Positions 54,049 to 64,000 of a stretch of DNA of 64,000 bases are shown here, in pieces. Source of the stretch: Entamoeba histolytica HM-1:IMSS (lineage: Eukaryota > Evosea > Mastigamoebida > Endamoebidae); NCBI RefSeq assembly GCF_000208925.1, contig NW_001914897.1, positions 29,025 to 93,024 on the forward strand, in the 5' to 3' direction. Every line of letters starts with the position of its first letter. Position 1 is the stretch's first letter. The position numbers and the translations under genes are program-made. Under the pieces are notes generated by a model, which had not been told where the DNA came from, did no database searches, and saw only the letters and a program-made list of their open reading frames with translations.

Positions 54049-56229
54049 ATGAGTGAACCTCCTAAACCATTGTCAGTAAAAGTTGTATTAATGATAGACA
54101 GTCATACACTAAGGTTTGATAAACAAGTAACTAAAAATACTAAAATTGGAGATATTTTAGCACAAATTAAAGGAGGATTAACAAATGAACAGAAGAAATA
54201 TGAATTTAGTTGTTTTAATGATGGAATTAGATTAGTAGAAAATAATGTAATTGATTTTTATGGAATTGATGATGGAGATGAAATAGAAATTAAAGCATTA
54301 AATAAACCAATGGCTATGGCAAGATTATCAAGAGTAGCTCCACATGAAAAAGATTATCATCAAATATATTTAAATAGTGAAAAAGTAGGCTTTTTATTAA
54401 AAAAGAAAGTATCTAAAGTGAGTGGATGGAAAAGAAGATGGGTTGTTTTATGTAGAGGATTCTTATTTTATTATAATAATCCTAAAGATGAAATTCCAAT
54501 TGGAAAAATGCAAATAAAAGATACATATATTCAATTTTTAGGAAGTGATGGAGAAAAACAATTTGTTTTTCAATATGAAAATAAACCAGACTGTTATCAT
54601 TTTAGTTGTGAAAGTGAAGAAGAATATATTAGTTGGAGAAAAGTTCTTATAGAACATCAAACATGTTTAATTAGTACAGTAGCAATGAAAATGATTCAAG
54701 AATCTACTGATTTTAGTATTGTTACAATTAATAAAACAAAAAAAGCATGGTTAATGATGAATTCAGGGACTATTTTTTGTTTCGATTCACCTGCAGAGTC
54801 TGAAAGTTTATTTGAATTTTATATTCATGAATCAAAAGTTTTAACAGTTGCCGCAGAAAAAGAATTTACATTTGTTCATTTAAATAATAGAAAATCTATT
54901 AGATTTAATACTTCATCAGAATATGAAAAATGGAAGTCAATGCTTACTGATACTGTTAAAATGATGGGAAGAGATATTTATGTAGACTCATTTATTACTG
55001 ATGAATATAAAGATAAAAAGAATATTGTTAAAGAAGGATTTCTCTTTAAAGAAAAATTAAAGAAAATGCAAACAAAAAAGAAAAGATGGTGTATATTAAC
55101 AAAAAATAAATTATTTTATTTTAATTGTAAACCAGAAAATGATAAAAATATACCTTTTGGTTGTTTTGATCTGTTACTTGCTAGAGTTCAATTAACACAT
55201 ACAAATAAAGGTGAAAATATCCTTGAAATTAAAACAAGTGAAGGTGAGTATCAATTCACTTCAAATGATAGTAAAGAATTATCAATTTGGGCTGATTTAA
55301 TTCAAAGAGAATGTACAGGTGCACCAACTAATGTCCAACATCTTCAACATGTTACATTTGATTTAGAATGGGATACTTCTGGTTCTGATCCAAATGAAAT
55401 ATTCTGTTTGAAAGAAGTACTTGGAACAGGAAGTTTTGGAACAGTTTATCATGCAGTTCATAGACAATCAAACTTTGAAATGGCTATTAAAATTTTGACT
55501 GTTACTAAACAACAAACTGATGCATTAAAAAGTGAAATTGATATATTAAAGAAATGTAGATCACCTAATGTTGTAAGTTATTATGGAACTATTAAAATAG
55601 ATGAAAATACTTTATGGATTCTTATGGATATGTGTGGTGTTGGAAGTGTTAAAGATCTTATGAAGAAAACAATGGAAAATTTAAATGAACAACAACTCCG
55701 TTATGTATTAAACGAAACACTAAAAGGATTAGTTTATCTTCATAGTATTAAAATTATCCATCATGACATTAAAGCTGGAAATATTTTACTTACAAATGAA
55801 GGTAAAGTGAAATTAGCTGATTTTGGCGTATCTCAACAATATAAAGAGAATGAAAATAAAAAAGCAGAAGACTTTATTGGAAGTCCTTTATTTATGTCAC
55901 CTGAAGTTATCAAAAAATCATTCTATAATAATAAAACAGATATTTGGTCATTAGGAATTACTGTTATTGAAATGGCAGAAGGAAATCCACCAAACAGACA
56001 TGTCACTAGTTTTGACCAATTACTTAGTGTTATTGAAAATAAACCTCCTTCATTTAAAAATCCAAAATTGTGGACAACTCAATTGGTTGATTTTGTCGCA
56101 CAATGTCTTGTTATTGATTATAATCAAAGACCAGATGCTGTAACATTATTATGGCATCCTTTTATTGTAGCACAATCCCCTCCACCTGCACAACCATTAT
56201 TAAACTTAATTAAACAGGTTGCTAATTAA
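54049..56229 (+). CDS. PH-domain STE20-like protein kinase with HHD catalytic loop
   Basis: In this 726-residue protein, residues 1-90 look like a ubiquitin-fold or talin-F0-type module. PH domains follow at about 100-205 (VGFLLKKKVSKVSGWKRRWVVL) and 325-425 (KEGFLFKEKLKKMQTKKKRWCIL), with a weaker PH-like segment between. The kinase domain runs from about 450 to 710: GTGSFGTVY, Lys in MAIKIL, DFGVSQQ and SPLFMSPEV match the STE20/PAK group. The catalytic loop reads HHDIKAGN, so the arginine of HRD (residue 572) is His, making this a non-RD kinase. It lacks a recognisable CRIB motif. PH domains probably bring it to phosphoinositide membranes, where STE20 kinases control actin. Confidence 0.93.
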   Translation: MSEPPKPLSVKVVLMIDSHTLRFDKQVTKNTKIGDILAQIKGGLTNEQKKYEFSCFNDGIRLVENNVIDFYGIDDGDEIEIKALNKPMAMARLSRVAPHEKDYHQIYLNSEKVGFLLKKKVSKVSGWKRRWVVLCRGFLFYYNNPKDEIPIGKMQIKDTYIQFLGSDGEKQFVFQYENKPDCYHFSCESEEEYISWRKVLIEHQTCLISTVAMKMIQESTDFSIVTINKTKKAWLMMNSGTIFCFDSPAESESLFEFYIHESKVLTVAAEKEFTFVHLNNRKSIRFNTSSEYEKWKSMLTDTVKMMGRDIYVDSFITDEYKDKKNIVKEGFLFKEKLKKMQTKKKRWCILTKNKLFYFNCKPENDKNIPFGCFDLLLARVQLTHTNKGENILEIKTSEGEYQFTSNDSKELSIWADLIQRECTGAPTNVQHLQHVTFDLEWDTSGSDPNEIFCLKEVLGTGSFGTVYHAVHRQSNFEMAIKILTVTKQQTDALKSEIDILKKCRSPNVVSYYGTIKIDENTLWILMDMCGVGSVKDLMKKTMENLNEQQLRYVLNETLKGLVYLHSIKIIHHDIKAGNILLTNEGKVKLADFGVSQQYKENENKKAEDFIGSPLFMSPEVIKKSFYNNKTDIWSLGITVIEMAEGNPPNRHVTSFDQLLSVIENKPPSFKNPKLWTTQLVDFVAQCLVIDYNQRPDAVTLLWHPFIVAQSPPPAQPLLNLIKQVAN

Positions 56230-56547
56230 TGGATATCCCAAATATCAGAACCTCTTTGTTCTTTATATTCTAATATTCATTTCTTTCATATTTTATCATT
56301 GATATTGTGTTTGATTATTAGCGTTTTGAACTTTTATTTAAACTAAACAGAAACAACATTGAACCAAAAAAATTAATTATTTGGTTCACTTGCCATAGAC
56401 AAATTCAATAAATCAGTATTACTTAATTTCATTGTTCTAATCCCATTCATAAAGAAATCATTAGTTTGTTTATTGACTTGGATTATATAAATACTTACAT
56501 ATAAGGACAAAATAATCTACAACAAAAATTTTTACAAAAAGAAATAA
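56230..56547. other. Intergenic region
   Basis: About 320 bases between the kinase stop and the LINE 3' end. No feature is supported. Confidence 0.6.
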
Positions 56548-59500
56548 TTAAGCAAATAATTAAGTATTAATAGAAATAGCTTCTATTCTTCCTGGATCAT
56601 GGGAGACTAATCACATCTCTTCTTCATCTTCAAGCAGCTCTACAGAGTATGTTTGGTTATGACTGAAGCAGTATTCCATGACATCCATCATGTTTTTTAT
56701 TACAAGGTTTTTAATTTCTTTCTCGATGTTAATCTCAATTTTTAATTCTTTAATTAATTTATTACTTTCTTTATTTATTAATCCATTTATTGAAATTACT
56801 ACTGGAATTATTCTGACATCTTTTAATTTTTCTATTTTCATTAGTCTATTCTTTAATTCCTTATACTTATTTCTTTTCTTCAAATACACTCAATTAATAT
56901 TGTGATCAGCCACAATAGTCATATCAAATAATAAACTGGTTTTATTCTTTTTATTTAATACGTATTTGTCTGTTATTTTGTGATATTGTCATTCACTTTT
57001 ATGCATTATTTGTTTGTTCCATATCATAGTAATGTCTTTATATTGGAACATTGTTTCATATTTTATTTTTATATTGTTTATTTCCTGTATATTTTCTTAT
57101 TAATCAATATGATTATGCCAATATTGTCATGTTTTTCCATTTGTGATTTATTATGATAAATACAAGATAGTAGGATGTGTTCTACTGTAGCTATCTTGTC
57201 TTTACAAAGTGTTTAGTATTTCAATCTTTCATTTTTCATTATTTTTGATTTTCTATACCCACAAAATATTGCTCCATCTTGCATTTTAGTTAATTGGAGA
57301 AATGCATTCTTTTTAATATTGGTGTACTTCCATGCTTTGACTGTAGTAGTTTTATCTACTCATTTTGACTCGAACCATCTTCTAAAATGTCCACTTATTT
57401 GATGACACTTCCATATTTTGATGTATTTGTCGGTCAATAATTTTTTTATTTCTATGATTACTTCTTTTTCTTTTTTCTTTTCTATCATTTCATTTATTAT
57501 TTCTTCTATTTTTGTTTCATTTATTTTATGAATTAATGTTTTTTAATTCTATTCCATATTCCCTTCTTACTGTACCATCTATCTAATATGTTATTTCCAA
57601 TTTCACTTTCTCTGGTACAGTAGTACATCACTGTTCTTATTAATTCAATAACATATTCGTCATTTATGTTTATTAATCCTTCACCCATTTCTTCTATAAT
57701 AACATACAACCGATCTTTGGAGTTTCACCAATGTATTTTGCCTTTCTTAAATATTTTCTTATCTCCTTTTCAATTTTATCTAGGTCAGTGATTTTCCAAT
57801 TTACAACTGATGCTGAATATCTGAAGATAGGGATTACTTCCGTGTTTATTCTAGTAATATATCTTCTATTACTACTTTCATCAGTGTTTATTTCTTCCAT
57901 CTTCTGATTCATTTTTTCTTTGATGGTTTTACAATTGAAGGTGTCATCAATTTCGTCGGACTGCCATATTCCTAAGTATTTATACAAGTCCTCACCTTCA
58001 ATGACTGGGATGTTTTGCATTCCATTTGGTATTTCTTTAATGTTTTTTAATACCAATCCTGACTTTTTCTCATTCATTTCCATCCCTATTCCACTTATTA
58101 TTTCTTTAATTTCATTGTGGATTATTCCTATTTCTTCACTATTTTCTGTCATTATTCTCATTTAATCCATATATAATGTGTGATTTGATTTTGGGAATTT
58201 CTCTTCGATGATTTGAGAAATTACATTCATCTGAATGATGAAGAGTAGATTTGATAATGAATCACCTTGTAAAATTCCTCTATTTAATTTAATACTACCT
58301 AGATATTCATTAAATTTATAGCCTATGAATATCTTCCATCTAGTCATCATACTTTCAATAATGTCAATGATGACACACTCATAATTAAAATATTTTAATG
58401 ATTCAATTACCCATTCGTGGTTGACTGTGTCATATGCTTTCTTAATGTCATAATATGACTCCACATATTTTGGGTATTTTTCTTCTTTCTGCTGATTTAA
58501 CATATAACTATTAATTATTCCTTCTTTAGCAGCTAAAGATTGTAACTTACACCCCAATTGGTTGCTACTAATTTTAAATGATTCACAATTCATGTTAAGT
58601 CTTCTGTGAATCTTTTCTTTTAATATTGTTGTAAATACTTTCATAATTACATTTGTACAACTGATATGACGATAATTAGTGACGTCGTTCCTATCACCTC
58701 CTTTGTGGATTAATAAAGTTCTTCCACTTACCATGTCTAATGGGATGTTTTGATTGAAGTTTAACCATTCATTGAAGATACTGAGAATGATTTCTCTTGA
58801 TGATGACATCCTTTTCCAATAATACCCATATATAGTGTCTATTCATGGTGCTTTCCAGTTACTTATTTTCATTATACTTATATTTAATTCATTTAATGTT
58901 ATTATGACATTATCATAATTGATATATCTTTCATTCCACGAGGTGATTTGTTTTATTTTCCAATTTTCTTTATTTAATATCACCTGTGTTTCGTATAACG
59001 ATTTCCAATATTCTAAAGTAATATCGTTATTTGGGTATATTTCATTTTTTGGGTCTTTCTTCCTTATTCTAATTTTCTTGTTAGAATCAAACATGATTTT
59101 ATTTGTATTGATTCTGATTATTTCATTTTTATTAAATTTAATTCTTTCTTTGATCATTGTCATCATATATTTTAGGTACTTTATTCTTTCTAGTGTTTTG
59201 ACTTTTATTCCTTCTTCATCATAATCTTTTAATTTCATGATGCACTTTATTCTGTACAATTTCCTTCCCTTGACCAAATCTTCTAGTCTATTAATTTTCT
59301 TTAGGATTTCTTTTATTTCATCAAATTTATCTCCTATTATTTTATTTTGGAGATAAAAGTATATAACCATTGAAATCTTCATATCATCTTGCAGTTCCTG
59401 CATTCTGCTTCCTGACCATACTCATCTATTATTAATTTCCATTATTAATCGGTCAGCTTCTTTTCTTTTCCAGTAGTAATTAATGTTTGAACATTTTTCG

Positions 59501-60450
59501 ATTTTCATTTCTTTTACTTTATTGATGAGAGTGTTAAGATATTCTTCATCAATTTCTGTAGAGTTATTCTTTATTATGATGTTTTTTATTATTGAATTAC
59601 ACTCTACTCTTCCTTCTATTATATCATTTACTTTCATTTTAATGTACTGTTTAGTGTTTTCTTTTATGTGATATTTTAATATATTTAATATATTCTTTTT
59701 CATTATTTACATTGATGTTTATTGCTTTTATTATACTTTCAATTTATTCATTTCTTAATTTCTTATATAATTTCTTATTTAACCAATTAATTCAAAACAA
59801 TACAACACTTCAATTAATTTTCTATTTCGTTGTTTTGTTGTATTTCTTCTTGTATTTTTATTATAATTTCTTTGTTATTTATTATTCTTGAAATTTTACA
59901 TCTATCATTCATTTCTTTGTTTGGGTTTTGTTTTTAATTTCTTCAATTATTTTAATGTCTTTTTCTTCAATGTCTGTTGTTTTTTCTTTAAACTCTTCTT
60001 TAGTGTTTTCAATTATCCTCTTCTTTTTGATTGAGTATATTTCTTGAAGAATGTCGTACCATCTTTTTCTTTTATCTCCTTACTTCTTGAGTATTTCTGA
60101 TTATTATCCTTCATTTCATTCACTTGTTATTCTTTTTATTATTCTTTGTATATCATTTATTGTTATCCATTTATATTTGTTATTTGTATAATCTTTATTA
60201 TTATTGTATTTACCTTGTTTCTTACTTGTTTTTCTTTGTGTCTTTCGACTTCTAATCATTTTTCCTTGGTATATCATTTACCTTTATTATTGTTATAACT
60301 GTTATGTCATTTATTGCTATTGACATTCATTCTTTTATTGAATGACATTGGATTTCTATGTCTTGTTTGATTTTCTTTACAATACCCTATTGTTATTACA
60401 CAGTAACCATGGCATTAAAATTTGTTGTATTTCTTGCATTGGAAAAAGAC
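56548..60450 (-). mobile_element. LINE (EhLINE1-type) with internal deletion, copy 3
   Basis: Both element ends match the 4.8-kb copy at 22814-27598, but about 0.9 kb is missing. The gap removes nearly all of the ORF1 coiled coil: sequence equivalent to KIQEE is joined in frame to IQQN near the ORF1 end, at a short CAAGAA repeat. ORF2 holds RT blocks (YDIKKAYDTVNHEWV, RGILQGDSLS) and ends in a damaged endonuclease whose zinc motif is lost. It shares with copy 2 the TGA after NNR, the TGA after KAP, the TAA inside YMDD and the TGA after SK, and with both other copies the GETPK frameshift. Flanks differ from copy 2, so it is a separate insertion. Confidence 0.93.
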
Positions 60451-60451
60451 C

Positions 60452-61132
60452 TGTATAATGAATATGAAATAAATACAAAGAATTCCAATAGAAAATAAGA
60501 AATAATAGAGAAATAATATATGTAGAAATAATACCTGTTATATTATCAATAAATTAATTAATACATAAAGAGTAAGTAAGAAGGTTAAAATCACTGAAAT
60601 TAAAATTAGACTTCCCCAAAATCCTACGAACAATAATTATCAAAAATATGAAAGACTTAATGTTTTACACATTCAATTCTTGCAGCACATTAGAAGAAGA
60701 ACAATCTAATGCGAGCATGCTAGAAATTAACTCTATTACATCAATAGAGCATATTGAAGAAACTGAAATAAACACGTCTCAATATTCATAAAATCCAATA
60801 ATGGATATATCTATCATTTCTTTATTTTATTCTTATTCTTATTTCTATTATCTTATTCATTTGATTCATAATGAATTAATTCAATGAAATGATACAAATA
60901 AATTGTTTATTTATTTTATTTCTCTTTTATTCTTATTTCTTTTCTTATTTATTAAAAACACCCTCATTGGGTGTGAAAATTTCATTAAATGAAATAAATA
61001 AATCAACATTGAATTATGTCAATTTTTAATTCACCATTTATTCATTGGCAAATGAATGAAATGGCTGTTTATATTCTTCATTGATTTGTTTTTATTCTTT
61101 TTTAGCTCATTTTCAATTAATTCCAGATTGAA
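60452..61132. other. AT-rich region downstream of the TLDc gene
   Basis: About 680 bases between the LINE 5' end and the TLDc stop. Only the short ORF at 60648-60791 stands out. The 5'-flanking bases show no convincing target-site duplication for copy 3. Confidence 0.5.
60648..60791 (+). CDS. Possible 47-residue ORF or gene-end remnant
   Basis: The ORF reads from an ATG and is rich in Glu/Ser/Ile (STLEEEQSNASMLEINS), unlike the poly-Phe or poly-Lys frames produced by random AT-rich DNA nearby. It may be the C-terminal exon or remnant of a gene cut by the LINE. Family unknown. Confidence 0.25.
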   Translation: MKDLMFYTFNSCSTLEEEQSNASMLEINSITSIEHIEETEINTSQYS

Positions 61133-62131
61133 TTATTTCATTTCAATTACTATGATTCGTTTTGTTGTGAAATTATATGGAAGTTCTTTTCCACAAAGTG
61201 CATTTTCAATTCCTTTATATTCAAATGCATATTGATAACAATGTGATTTTGTTTTATTATTTTCTTTACCAATAACAATGTCATATCCAAATCCAAAGAA
61301 ACTATTATCTGTTTGACTATTTAAATAAAATGCATATTCTGGTTGTTTAATATCAAATATCTTCATTCCTTCAATTCTTCCTTTTGATTCTAATGAAAAT
61401 ACAAATGATTTTGAATCATATATCCATTGACCAACTTTATCAATTTTAGAATTAACATATCCTCCAAATTTATTTCCTTCTTCATCTTCAATAATAATTA
61501 TTATATGTTCTTTATTCATTATTCTTTGATCAAATACTGATGTATCTTCTTTCCAATTATCTTTATCTGAATCAAATATTATATTGTTTATTCTTCTTTC
61601 TGTCCATTCTTCTATTTGGTGAATTTCTTCTTCTCTCTTCTTTCTTTCTAAATAATCACTGTAATATGTTTGCCATTCTTCTTTCTTCTTATTAAATTCT
61701 GATGTGATTGTATCTCTTTCTTCTGGTGTTTTTATTATTTTGTTTTTCATATTCATTTCTTCAATTGAAATAATTTTATCTATTAGTTCATTCCGTGTTT
61801 TATTTAGTGTTTCTTCATCATTATTACATTCTTCTATGATTCTTGATATTTGTTTCTTCATTATTTCTATTTGGTTGATTGTTTCTTGACTTTTTTCTAT
61901 CACTATTTTTCTTCTTCTTTCTGTTTCATCAATCCTATCAAATATTCCTTCTCCTCTTTTAATTGCTTCTGAGTATGTTTCATTATCTTTTATTTCAAAT
62001 ATTTCATTTTTAATACTTCCTATATAATATTGATAATTCTTAGTAGTATCATCAATTGATTGTTGAATGTTTGGAAGTGTTTCTACTACTTCTTTAATTA
62101 TTTGATTATTCTTGTTTATTAACTCTTCCAT
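61133..62131 (-). CDS. TLDc-domain protein with N-terminal coiled coil
   Basis: The 332-residue protein has a helical, coiled N-terminal half (residues 1-175, many Glu/Lys and MEELINKNN start). A C-terminal TLDc-like domain (about 180-332) follows: NIIFDSDKDNWKEDTSVFDQ, HIIIIIEDEEGNKFGGYV, FVFSLESKGRIEGMK, and a final beta-rich stretch. TLDc proteins in other eukaryotes are linked to oxidative stress resistance and V-ATPase regulation. Entamoeba has many members whose role is unknown. The promoter is the same GAACTTATAAAC element found before the broken copy at 22274. It is the intact source-type copy of that pseudogene. Confidence 0.85.
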   Translation of the reverse strand: MEELINKNNQIIKEVVETLPNIQQSIDDTTKNYQYYIGSIKNEIFEIKDNETYSEAIKRGEGIFDRIDETERRRKIVIEKSQETINQIEIMKKQISRIIEECNNDEETLNKTRNELIDKIISIEEMNMKNKIIKTPEERDTITSEFNKKKEEWQTYYSDYLERKKREEEIHQIEEWTERRINNIIFDSDKDNWKEDTSVFDQRIMNKEHIIIIIEDEEGNKFGGYVNSKIDKVGQWIYDSKSFVFSLESKGRIEGMKIFDIKQPEYAFYLNSQTDNSFFGFGYDIVIGKENNKTKSHCYQYAFEYKGIENALCGKELPYNFTTKRIIVIEMK

Positions 62132-62147
62132 TTTAATTTAATTTGAT

Positions 62148-62159
62148 GTTTATAAGTTC
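62148..62159 (-). promoter_or_regulatory. Core promoter of the TLDc gene
   Basis: On the minus strand GAACTTATAAAC lies 16 bases before the ATG at 62131. It is identical to the element of the pseudogene. Confidence 0.6.
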
Positions 62160-62481
62160 AAAATATGGATGTTTAAATAGTTAATACAAGTTATTAACAT
62201 CAAGTCAGGTATTATTTTTTTCACTTTTTATTTTAAATAAATGATATTTTTATCATTTTTAGAATAACAATAAATATATAATAATATTAATAATATAATA
62301 ATATTGTTATTTTCTATAATTAGTTTATTTTTAGTATTTTTTCATTTTTTTTAAAATAACAAAAAAATTGAAAAGAAGAAGATTCAATTCTGTTTTATTG
62401 TTATTATTTCATCGTTTGTGATTTGAATTTTCATGTTTTATCAACACCATTTCTTTATGTTAATTAAGAAATGGATATTTC

Positions 62482-62799
62482 ATGTCTGAAACACACATAA
62501 ACACTAATACAATTCATGTTTTGACTCTCCCAGTTATTATCTGGTTATGACGGTGTATTTGAATTAGAAATGTATTAGGTAAAGTTGCAAAGGGTGTAGC
62601 AAGATATTATGATAGAATATTACATGGTGTAATATAAGGAAGTACTAAAGTGTGGGTAAGACTAAAAGAAAATTAAACATAATAATATAATGGGAATGAA
62701 ATAGTCTTTTCTCTCATTCATAAAATTAAGAAAAAATGAAAAAGAAAATGTTTAAAATTAAGATAGAAAATAAACAAAAGGTTAAAAAGAAGAAATAAG
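62482..62799 (-). repeat. About 310-bp dispersed repeat, right (inverted) copy
   Basis: Reverse complement of the repeat at 4871-5181, with small indels and a highly conserved core. It carries no open frame. Confidence 0.8.
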
Positions 62800-64000
62800 C
62801 AGAAGAAGGATGAGAAGACATTAATAAGAAAAAATAAAGCAAAGAAGTGATTTTCTCAATTTGCAAGAAAAACATAAATGATAAGTTAAAGAAAAAGATT
62901 ACTCTTTTTAAAAAACAAATAACTCAGGGATGTGATTAATCTCGGCTAAACTAGGAAGAATATATGAAAAATCTATTAACACTTAATTAAGTAATTTTTA
63001 ATTATTCATTGAGTTAATTCAAATAAGAAATTGTAAGAAATGACAATTCTTGTATAATGATTAATGATAATTTTTAATGGTAGTTTGTATTTATTAAAAG
63101 AAATCAAAACATAATTAAAGTATAATTATAAATATATTCGAATATTAATATGTTAGTATGAAGTACTAAAATAAAAGTAATACTATACATTTTTATTATG
63201 TTCAATCAAAGAATTTAATTGAAAATGATTGAATTGATTATTTTATTTTGGTCTTTTTTTATTCTTCTTGATAAACACAAATTAATAATAGAATATAAGA
63301 ATAATTAATAAAAGAGTAAGAAAGATGAAATAGAAACAAAAGAATAAGTATTTTGTTCAATGGTTTATGATAATTTTAGAATATACCAAACTAATTTTCA
63401 AAGATTTTTGGTAGTAGGCATTTCATATTTTTGTTTACCAAATTTAAAATATTAAAAGACTGAAATAATCCCAAGAAACACAATTTTGTTATAAATAAAA
63501 TTTGATAAGAAAGGAAAGAAGATATTTAAAGAAAAAAAGAACAGAACTTCAAACAAGAAATCAAAATACATATATGAATACACTAAGTATAAAGTAAGAG
63601 ATGAAAGACTTAATTAAGAAAGAAGAAGCTAGTAATTAAAAGAAGTGAAAGTAAGAAGAAGTACAAAACAGGGAATATAAAATAGAAAGAAATAAGCAAG
63701 AGAAAGTTAAGAGACACTATCAAACAGATAGAGGAGATGAATAAAGAAATATAAAAAGAAAACAAAAACATGTAATTAGGAAATTAAACAAAGTAATGTG
63801 AAAGGATAATAATGAAAAGCATCTGATGAGATGACCATTTCTAAGAGTAGAATCTAAATAGAAAAGTAATATGAAATAAAAAGGTCATTCAAATGATTAA
63901 TGTGGTGATCAAATGAATGAAGAAATTAAAAGTAGTTTGAAGTTGTTTTTTGTATTTATTACTTAAGGAAACATTAAGAAACCTTCATGATATACCACAG
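62800..64000. other. AT-rich noncoding region, purine-skewed
   Basis: About 1.2 kb with no supported gene or RNA. From about 63500 the plus strand is strongly purine-rich (many AAG/GAA runs). This could be a decayed coding region or low-complexity DNA. Confidence 0.5.

Noticed and set aside
22814..60450. TGA read as an amino acid (variant genetic code) to explain stops in the LINEs
   Set aside because: TGA does not occur inside any of the intact host genes here, and TAA also appears at a catalytic position.
56548..60450. Copy 3 and copy 2 as one segmental duplication
   Set aside because: Sequences beyond both element ends are unrelated, so they are separate insertions.
1..64000. CRISPR arrays, rRNA and tRNA genes or tRNA-array repeats
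   Set aside because: No regularly spaced repeats or cloverleaf-type sequences were noticed; CRISPR is not expected in a eukaryotic nuclear genome.

Overview
The window is AT-rich protist DNA that fits the Entamoeba histolytica complex (E. histolytica, E. dispar or a close relative). The reasons are compact genes, very short spacers, a recurring upstream GAACTT(T)AAAA-type motif, tiny introns of about 41-79 bp starting GTTTGT and ending TAG, 4.8-kb Entamoeba-type LINEs, and many Rho/Rab regulators of amoebic architecture. All names below come from reading motifs; no search was run.

Layout. 1-4800: the 3' part of a PH-SH3 gene, an aquaporin-like channel (-), alpha-tubulin (-) and a TBC RabGAP (+). 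4870-8370: a 310-bp dispersed repeat, empty AT-rich DNA and a 5'-truncated LINE. 8480-21090: a dense block with DENN-LIM, an adenylation-carrier-reductase enzyme, an ABP34-type actin bundler, a four-exon FHA gene, RhoGEF-FYVE, BAR-SH3, a Ulp1 protease and small ORFs. 21090-28550: a TLDc pseudogene and a near full-length LINE bounded by a target-site duplication. 28550-56230: the second dense block with a DCN1-like protein, PP2A subunit A, a type II AAA ATPase, ribosomal protein L7, a divergent Rab, RGS-RhoGEF, MON1, ankyrin-TBC, MutY, a surface protein, RasGAP, VPS26, a 2163-residue HECT ligase and a PH-kinase. 56230-64000: a third LINE, an intact TLDc gene, an inverted copy of the 310-bp repeat and noncoding DNA.

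Functional theme. Many genes serve membrane traffic and cytoskeletal control: two TBC GAPs, a DENN protein, MON1, VPS26, a Rab, two RhoGEFs, a RasGAP, a BAR protein and an actin bundler. They are on both strands with their own promoters, so this is not an operon.

Splicing matters here. At least 13 introns were placed by reading frame and GTTTGT/TAG boundaries. They rebuild genes that an ATG-to-stop search cuts up: DENN-LIM, FHA, BAR-SH3, PP2A-A, ankyrin-TBC, MutY, RasGAP and VPS26, whose first coding exon appears to be only the ATG.

The most unusual signals are in the LINEs and the TLDc pseudogene. Two separately inserted LINEs share the same stop codons, one inside the reverse transcriptase YMDD motif. 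Many lesions replace the 5' G of GG runs with T, the pattern expected from guanine oxidation. A MutY gene without the usual iron-sulfur cysteines lies in the same window.
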